Shown: positions 57,745 through 64,000 of the stretch, piece after piece
Numbering within the stretch: the stretch's first letter is position 1
Layout: every line of letters begins with the position of its first letter
Origin: Brachycybe producta
Taxonomy: Eukaryota > Arthropoda > Diplopoda > Playtdesmida > Andrognathidae
Assembly: GCA_036925085.1 (NCBI GenBank)
Contig: JAUPFP010000025.1
Location: forward strand, 992,001-1,056,000
Direction of reading: 5' to 3'
Length of the DNA stretch: 64,000 nt
The notes under the pieces: generated by a model
Databases searched by the model: none
Told to the model about the DNA's origin: nothing
What the model saw: only the letters and a program-made list of their open reading frames with translations
Made by a program: the position numbers and the translations under genes

Positions 57745-58320
57745 AGGTAAAGACCAAGAAAATCAAATGCAGAAGAAGAAAAAAACGCTGACTGAAAATA
57801 CAAACTGAAAATATAATTTTTCTATTTTAAATTATTGATATTCTATTTATTTTGCTTTTTTTTTCTTCTTCTGCCAAATAAATAGAATAAAATTATTTAA
57901 GAGAATTTCTTTTTTAAGTTGCTTTTTCTGCGTGTATAACATGCAGAAAAAGCAACTGAAAACAGAATTTCTATTTAAAAACTGTGAGAAACTAAATAGA
58001 TTGAGATTATTTAAACTATATAAATTTTATTTTCAGTCGATTTTTCAGTTGGCATTTTCTGCTTGTGGAATCTTGGCTTCAGGCAAAAGTATAACATGTA
58101 GAAAATGAAGTATAAAGACCAAGAACCTTAAATGCAGAAAGATAAAAACGCTGACTGAAAACACAAACTGAAAATATAATTTATCTATTTTAAATTATTG
58201 ATATTTTATTTATTTTGCTTATTTTCTTCTGCCAAATAAATAGGATAGAATTTTTTTTAAGAGAAATTATGTTTTCAATTGTTTTGTTTTTTCTGCATGT
58301 GGAACATTGGCTTTATAAAA
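57745..58320. repeat. CAGAAA-family tandem duplicate
   Basis: AAGACCAAGAA, AAAACGCTGACTGAAAA and TCTGCCAAATAAATAG occur in the same order twice, about 350 bases apart. Confidence 0.65.
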
Positions 58321-58642
58321 CATCTTGAAGACACTTGGAGTCGTATTCTTAGTGAATGTTAAGTCAAAGCTAGGACTAAATTCAAGCACTTTCAATTGGA
58401 AGTTTTTTTTTTTGTAAAAGTTGGTGAGTTTAGCACTAACTTCGACTTAAAAAAATATTATTATCCTTAAATTATAACTGGGTACTATGATCTGAAAGGA
58501 AAATAATAACAGTGTTTTTAAGGAAGTTGTGGTTGGGTTTTCCTAGAATTTGAACAAAAATGAAAGTGAATTTTATTTTGAAGCCAAGTTTTATGGTTTT
58601 TATCTTTTGAAACATCTAAATCACACAGTATATGATTAATAC

Positions 58643-58965
58643 TAGAGTTCGGATTTTTATGTATTATAAAGCAAATTGTTTCTCAATATGTGGCCTCAAA
58701 ATGCCAATTGTGAGGTAATTATCATCATCATCTTTAGAGAAACAGCAATTATACTTTTTTTTCTAATCAAAAAGGCTCGTTAGAGGCTAGATGTCCGGTT
58801 ACTATTTGTTGCCAACTACAGTTTTAACCTTTAACCAGTGATTTTTATTGAAAAAAATCAGAATTTTTGGTTGATCTAAAAGGTGGATTTGTTACTTCAT
58901 AAATTGGCTATTGGGCCATAGATTGAGAAACATTTGCTTAATATTGCATACAAATCCGAGCTCTA
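58643..58965. mobile_element. TAGGGCTCGG-family hAT MITE, near-identical TSD
   Basis: TAGAGTTCGGATTTTTATG to CAAATCCGAGCTCTA. Flanks ATTAATAC (58635-58642) and ATTATTAC (58966-58973) match at 7 of 8. This is the simplest full-length copy after 12285. Confidence 0.8.
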
Positions 58966-59109
58966 ATTATTACATTTATTTATGTGATGTTTGTGTTTTC
59001 TACTGGAATAAAATTTGAAACAACTTCCTGAATGATGATTATTATCATATGGGCCTTTTTTATAGCTTTTTATATTATATATTTAAAATATGGCCCATTT
59101 TGTTTGGTA

Positions 59110-60125
59110 TTTTTCATGTTGAGATCTTTTAAAATAAGCTTTTTATGTTATTTTGAAACTGACCCAACTTTTTAAAAAGCTTTAAAAAGTTTTAAAAAGC
59201 TATAAATAGCTTGTTTTGAATGATATATCAACATAATAATAGACTTAAGTGATTGACAGCTCTCTGCCCTTCTAGTTTCTAAAACACTTTCAATTTTCTC
59301 TTAATTTTGCTCCTGCTTGCAGTGATTGCGATGAACAGGGGGCACTTTAAAAAAATCGACGTCAAAAACACATTTACATAATCCCGTTAACTCTTCTAGT
59401 TTCTAGAAGAAATTAACATTTTAAAGCTTGTTTTAAAGTGGAAACGCCCGCAAACAAAGGATTTTTTTTTTTGAAAGGTAAAATTAGAGAGAAACTAGAT
59501 TGTGTTTTAGAAACTAGAAGGGTAACTCAATCTCATTTGTATTTAAGCAAACAATATTTTTATTTTTGTGCATAAAAAGTTTATTTTGAAAGATATCAAC
59601 ATAAAAATACTATTAAGTGAGTCAGTTACCATTTTTAGTTTTTAACACTTTCAATTTCTCGTCAAAAAAAAGTGTTTTAGAAACTAGAAGGGTAGCTTAA
59701 ACCACTTTTAAAATAAGCTTTTTTAAGCCAACTTTAAAAAAAAAACAATATATTTTAATTATTGTCAATAAAAAGTTCATTTTGAAAGATATCAACATGA
59801 AATATTATTAAGTGATTCATTCAGTTACCATTTTAGTTTCTGACACAATTTCATTTTTTTACTTCAGTGTTTTTAGAAACTAGAAGGGGATAGTTCAATC
59901 ATTTAAGGATTATTTTCATGTTGCTATCTTTTAAAATAAGCTTTTTTTTAAAAGCCAATTTGAAAATAACCCAACTTTAAACAGACAACAATATATTTGA
60001 ATTTTCGTCCATAAAAAAAAAGTTTATTTTGAAAGATGAAAATATTTTTAAGTGATTGAGCGGCTCTTCTAGTTTCTAAAACACTTTCTAGTTACTCGTA
60101 AAGTAGAATAACCAAGAGTTCTTTA
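59110..60125. repeat. T1 cluster upstream of exon B
   Basis: Four copies, each with AGAAACTAGAAGGG and AAAGTTTATTTTGAAAGAT, truncated to different degrees. The outer right arm ends AGAATAACCAAGAGTTC near 60120. Confidence 0.7.
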
Positions 60126-60394
60126 ATTTAGTCATTTTTTTCAGTTATTTTTTTAAAAAAAAAGAGCATTTTGCACTGGTTTTTGCATCATTTCACAAAA
60201 CTGACACCAATTTTGGTGTTTCCTTTATTTCCTCCCTTAATATTATTATCGCAAACATTTTAAATCCTTTGTTCCCATTTTCTTTTATGGGATTTTTCTT
60301 CTTTTTCTCTAACTTTTATATATATATTTTTTTTTCCGTTCTAAGTTTCTTCCAAAAGTGTCGTTTGTAGTCATAGTAACACAATGGAGTTTTT

Positions 60395-60560
60395 TTTTTG
60401 TTGCGCCGCGCGCATGCGTTTCAATGTCTTTTAAATGAGGTGGGGGATTTTTTTTTGTTGTTGGTTCGAGTCCGAACTCCCGCGATGTTTTTCGGGTTTT
60501 CTCTCTCTCTCTCTCTCTCTTTTTCGCTCACAAAGGGAAGTCAGAATCATTCTGCAAAAG
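60395..60560 (+). promoter_or_regulatory. Candidate promoter of exon B
   Basis: This is one of the few CpG-dense patches in the window. It contains GCGCCGCGCGCATGCG at 60403-60418, close to the NRF1 palindrome, then a perfect (CT)10 run at 60501-60520 of the type bound by GAGA-like factors. It sits about 400 bases before the ATG of exon B. No TATA box is evident. The site of initiation is not visible, so this is an inference from composition and position. Confidence 0.4.
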
Positions 60561-60918
60561 AGAAGAAAGTGGATTGAAGCAATTTGTGGTAGGAAAAATA
60601 AGAGAGATTATTAAGAACCCAACAAATTTGTGTGGCTTTGGTGTGGCCAATGTGGCGTTAAGGTTTTGGTGGTGGTTGTGATCACCAGCCACTTTCCTCT
60701 TATCATAATTAATTAATATTTTAATATTTATTTAATAAGTTTTCTGGGTCAATTACTCTTTGTTTTTGTTTTTCTTGAATGAGAACTTTTTTTTTATTTA
60801 ATGATGTTTTTCTTTTTGAAAGTTTTGAAAAAAAATTGTTGTGGTTTCTTCAAATTGGAGAGAGATTTTCTTGTGTGTAATTTGAGATCTAATTAATTAT
60901 AATTTTTTTTTTGTGACA

Positions 60919-61100
60919 ATGCCTCTTATAACAATACCTATCAATAACAATAATAATAATTGTAATAGTTCGGATGTGAAAATGTTACGCGGGAGTGAAG
61001 TTTTCTGTAGAAATGTTCGTCGTAATGCTTTGTTAGAGTTGAGAAGCTCAAGTTTCGAAGGAGCTTCTTCTGCACCTAAAAAGGTGTTTCCATGGAACCG
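60919..61100 (+). CDS. First coding exon B of an unidentified gene
   Basis: ATG at 60919 (an in-frame GTG lies two codons earlier) opens 60 codons plus two bases, ending at donor GTATGT (61101). The peptide begins MPLITIPINN, has a short Asn run, then VKMLRGSEVFCRNVRRNALL and a Ser-rich end before KKVFPWN. It has no signal peptide or helix of membrane length. A CpG-rich patch, an NRF1-like palindrome and a CT repeat lie 400-520 bases upstream, consistent with a nearby promoter. The splice phase (2) equals that of the exon ending at 46520, so both could join the same downstream exon. The family was not recognised. A weaker alternative donor, GTGTTT, lies at 61084. Confidence 0.65.
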
Positions 61101-61189
61101 GTATGTTTTTCTACTTTTCTTTTCTTTTCTACTTTTTTATTGAACTTTTTGAAAGGGGAGGGGGGCTGGTAATTTTATGAAAATGTTTA

Positions 61190-62400
61190 CATGAGGGCCG
61201 CATGGACCTCTGGTGGGCTTTTACAACAACAACAACAAAAAAACTCCTCAGCACATTGTTTTGGTGGGCTTCATGGGTTCTGGTGAGGCCAATATGATCT
61301 TGAATGGTTTTTCATACATCTTATGGCCCTCATGGAATTGTTGGCTCTCATAAATCTAGTGGCTCTGATGGTCTTAGTGTAGGCCTCATGGTTTTTTGGT
61401 GAGCTTTGGGTCTTGTTGAGCTTGTAAGTTTGGTGGGTATTAAGAGTGCCGATGGGCGCCTCAAAAGTCTGGTGGACCTTAAGGATCTTATCAGGTTTCA
61501 GACGTTCTGGTGGGCCTCGTGTTCTTGGTGGGGTTGATAGGGGGTTTCATGTTTTTGTTGGTTTCATGCATGTTTATGGTGGGCTTCATGAAATTGTTGG
61601 CCCTCATGACTTTCGTGAAATCTCACTGTCTTGTTGGGATTCATGGATGTGGCAGGCCAAGAGTATTTTGGGTTTCATGGTTTTGTTGAGCGTTTTATGG
61701 GTTTGGGGGGCCTCAAGAGTCTGGTGGACTTCAAAGAGTCTGGTGGACTTCAAAGAGTCTGTTGGACTTCAAAGAGTCTGGTGGACTTCAAAGAGTCTGT
61801 TGGACTTCAAAGAGTCTGGTGGACTTCAAAGAGTCTGGTGGACTTCAAAGAGTCTGGTGGACTTCAAAGAGTCTGGTGGACTTCAAAGAGTCTGGTGGAC
61901 TTCAAAGAGTCTGGTGGACTTCAAAGAGTCTCGTGGACTTCAAAGAGTCTGGTGGACTTCAGAGCTTCGAAGTTTAAGAGGGCCTCATAGTCTATGTGGG
62001 CCTCATAGTCTATGTGGGCTTCATAGTCTATGTGGGCCTCATAGTCTATGTGGGCTTCATAGTCTATGTGGGCCTCATAGTCTATGTGGGCTTCATAGTC
62101 TATGTGGGCCTCATAGTCCAGGTGGGCCTTAAGATTTTGTTCCTCATGGTCCTTTGTTGGTTTCATGTTTATGATGGACCTCATGAATTTGTTGGCCCTC
62201 ATGACTCGGATGACCATCATAATCTTGGTTTGTTTTCTGGGTCTCTCGTGCGGGCCTCATGGAATTGTTGGCCCTCCGTGAATCTGGGTGGTTCTCATTG
62301 TTTTAGTGTGCTTTATTGGTCTGGTGGGTCTCATTTTCGTAGTGGGTTTCATTCATGGTCTTGGTTTTTGTGGGGCCTCATTGACCATGATAGGTTGGGC
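61190..62400. repeat. GGTGGGCTTCATGG minisatellite domain after exon B
   Basis: Degenerate 12-15 base words (GGTGGGCTTCATGG, TTGTTGGCCCTCATG) surround two regular arrays. One is a 19-bp GGTGGACTTCAAAGAGTCT array at 61723-61959, about twelve units. The other is an 18-bp GGGCCTCATAGTCTATGT array at 61981-62125, about eight units. The 228-codon + frame and the other long frames here stay open only because the units lack stops. Confidence 0.85.
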
Positions 62401-62559
62401 TCAATATATAAAGTTTTTTTCTAGTTTTTTTCGGATTTTATTTATTTTCTGGAAGGGGTATTTTCTTGTTTTCTCGAGACGTATTTATGTTGAATTGTAC
62501 ATGTACACAATGAGAGAGGTGCTGCTTGCTCTCAAGTGTTCGCGTGAACATTTGAGGGT

Positions 62560-62684
62560 AAAAACATACAAACACACAAACTATGACAACCGCATGAACA
62601 CGTAATTATCATCATCACATACACACATAATTGACACACAATACGCACAAACATAATAGGTACAAAATCAACACACTTTATAAG
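62560..62684. repeat. CA-rich words
   Basis: ACACACAAAC, GACACACAATACGCAC and related words, continuing at 63370-63575 on the other side of a hAT MITE. Confidence 0.6.
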
Positions 62685-63363
62685 TAGAGGTTCGGATTTT
62701 TATGCAATTATCATGCATAATGTTTCTCAATCTGGAGCTCAAGCTCAATTGTGAAGTAACAATCATATTTTGTGATCAAACCACCAATTATGTTTTATTT
62801 CTTCTCTCCACTAATAACACCTGGTTAGAGGCTAGAACTCTAGTTGACAACTGATAGTAACCAGACATCTAGCCTCTAACTCTAGCCTTTTTTCATTAAT
62901 AAAAAGCATAATTGCAGTGTTATGTTTTTTTTTTCTTCATTAAAAACACTGGCTATAGAGGCTATAATTCTAGTTGACAACTTTAAGTAGACATCTGGCC
63001 TCTAAACCAGCCTTTTTGGTTAGAAAAAAAAGAGCATAATTGCAGTGTTGCTCTGATGATTACTTCACAATTGAGTTTTTTTTTTTTTTTTCAAAATTCA
63101 ATAACTCCATATTTAGGTCAAATCTATTTTAAACATTTTCAAAGCTTTTTTTTTTTCAAAAGTCGAAATTTAGGTTTTTCGATCTTTTTTTACATGTTAA
63201 AAAAGATTCAGTTTTTTTTGTTTGCGTTTCCTGAACAATTTGAATAACTGGACTTGTTCAGTTTTTAAAAAAAAAGCAAAAAAAAAAAAAGCTTCTCAAT
63301 GGGCACTTAGGCCACAAATTGAGAAACATCTGCTTTTGCTATTGCTTAAAAATGTGAGCCATA
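62685..63363. mobile_element. TAGGGCTCGG-family hAT MITE splitting a CA-rich tract
   Basis: TAGAGGTTCGGATTTTTATG opens it; the right terminus AATGTGAGCCATA is eroded. The inner block with GGTTAGAGGCTAGAACTCTA occurs twice. Confidence 0.7.
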
Positions 63364-63735
63364 GTAAGGTCTACAACAAATAACACACACGCATAATAAG
63401 CGAATTAACAAACACAGAATACACACAAACATGTAACACATTTAAATAACACATAAGTGTGTATTAACATTTAAGATAACACACCGAAATTAACACAAGA
63501 CACATTTTTCTTTTCTTTTTTTCAAAAAAAAAAATGGTTAAGATACCTGTTTAACACACACACACACACAACATAAGTGTGTAAATATTTATAAAAGGGA
63601 AAGAGGGGGTTGTGTTTGATAAATTGCGATTTCTTGTTTATGCAAATGAGAGAAGCTTAAGTAAATTTTAGTTGAGTTTTGTTGATGGTGTTGCATTTTA
63701 AAACAGGCTGATGATAGCCTGATAATACATCAACC

Positions 63736-63810
63736 TGGATAGAGTGACAGTGAGAGTGTGAGAGAGAAAGTGAGAGTGAGAGTGAGAGAGAGAGAGAGAA
63801 AGAGAGAAAA
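63736..63810. repeat. (GA)n microsatellite
   Basis: GTGAGAGTGAGAGAGAGAGA-type run. Confidence 0.85.
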
Positions 63811-64000
63811 AAAATCTTGAAGTTTGTGTATTTTTGTTGTTAAATAAAAACTAGGATTTCTTATTTAAGAATGCAAAGTAGATAATTTATTTTGTGCGTG
63901 TAGCGTTAGATGGCGCCACTAGCCCTCCTCTCATAGAAATGTACTGCAGACACTCTTCAACTCTGTGACTCACCTTCCTTCCTTTTTTTTTTCACGTGGC
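63811..64000. other. Window end, no gene seen
   Basis: TTAGATGGCGCCACTAG near 63906 is a local GC patch. No exon can be supported before the window ends. Confidence 0.35.

Noticed and set aside
60455-60480. Perfect tRNA B-box-like GGTTCGAGTCC
   Set aside because: No A box, acceptor stem or cloverleaf can be formed with the T-rich sequence upstream.
61446-62132. 228-codon open frame on the + strand
   Set aside because: It lies in GGTGGGCTTCATGG-type minisatellite. The peptide is simply the 19-bp and 18-bp units read in three frames.
61921-62424. 99-codon reverse frame (HIDYEA repeats) and 142-codon forward frame
   Set aside because: Same minisatellite, 18-bp units without stops; no splice or start context.

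Overview
This is a eukaryotic window: AT-rich, mostly non-coding, with GT/AG introns, microsatellites and very many short inverted-repeat transposons. It has no bacterial gene density and no ribosome binding sites. The best gene looks like an invertebrate, possibly arthropod, cell-surface protein, but I could not name the species or even a firm phylum.

Convincing coding sequence is limited to four places, all on the + strand. (1) 404-543 joined to 1781-3959 is the 3' end of a single-pass membrane protein. It has a ZP-N-like extracellular end, one transmembrane helix and a cytoplasmic tail of about 680 residues with three WDVxIR motifs. (2) 25717-25941 is a possible 74-residue membrane microprotein inside an exon-like interval (25701-25962). 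(3) 46297-46520 and (4) 60919-61100 are two start-codon exons. Both end in the same splice phase, so they may be alternative first coding exons of one gene whose body lies beyond position 64000. I did not recognise that gene.

The rest is a layered graveyard of non-autonomous DNA transposons. The dominant family, called T1 here, is a roughly 370 bp near-palindrome with TTAA ends; whole or partial copies recur from 1 to 60.1 kb. Other TTAA elements are the GGTGGCTGAATAGA pair (25.1 and 43.2 kb) and a 740-800 bp foldback (8.7 and 52.2 kb). At least six unrelated short families with 8-bp target duplications behave like hAT MITEs (0.7, 12.3, 13.4, 18.9, 33.4, 35.8 kb, and further copies). TA-flanked mariner-like MITEs lie at 7.7, 27.6, 28.5 and 50.9 kb. 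A pogo-like MITE has become a four-copy tandem array at 54.9-55.9 kb. Several insertions are nested and give a relative order of events.

Minisatellites are the second theme: 20.2, 22.5, 24.2, 29.7, 32.0, 40.9-43.2, 46.6 and 61.2-62.4 kb. They account for most of the longer open frames in the window, including a 228-codon frame at 61.4-62.1 kb, which I do not consider genes. I saw no rRNA, tRNA, CRISPR array or intact transposase.
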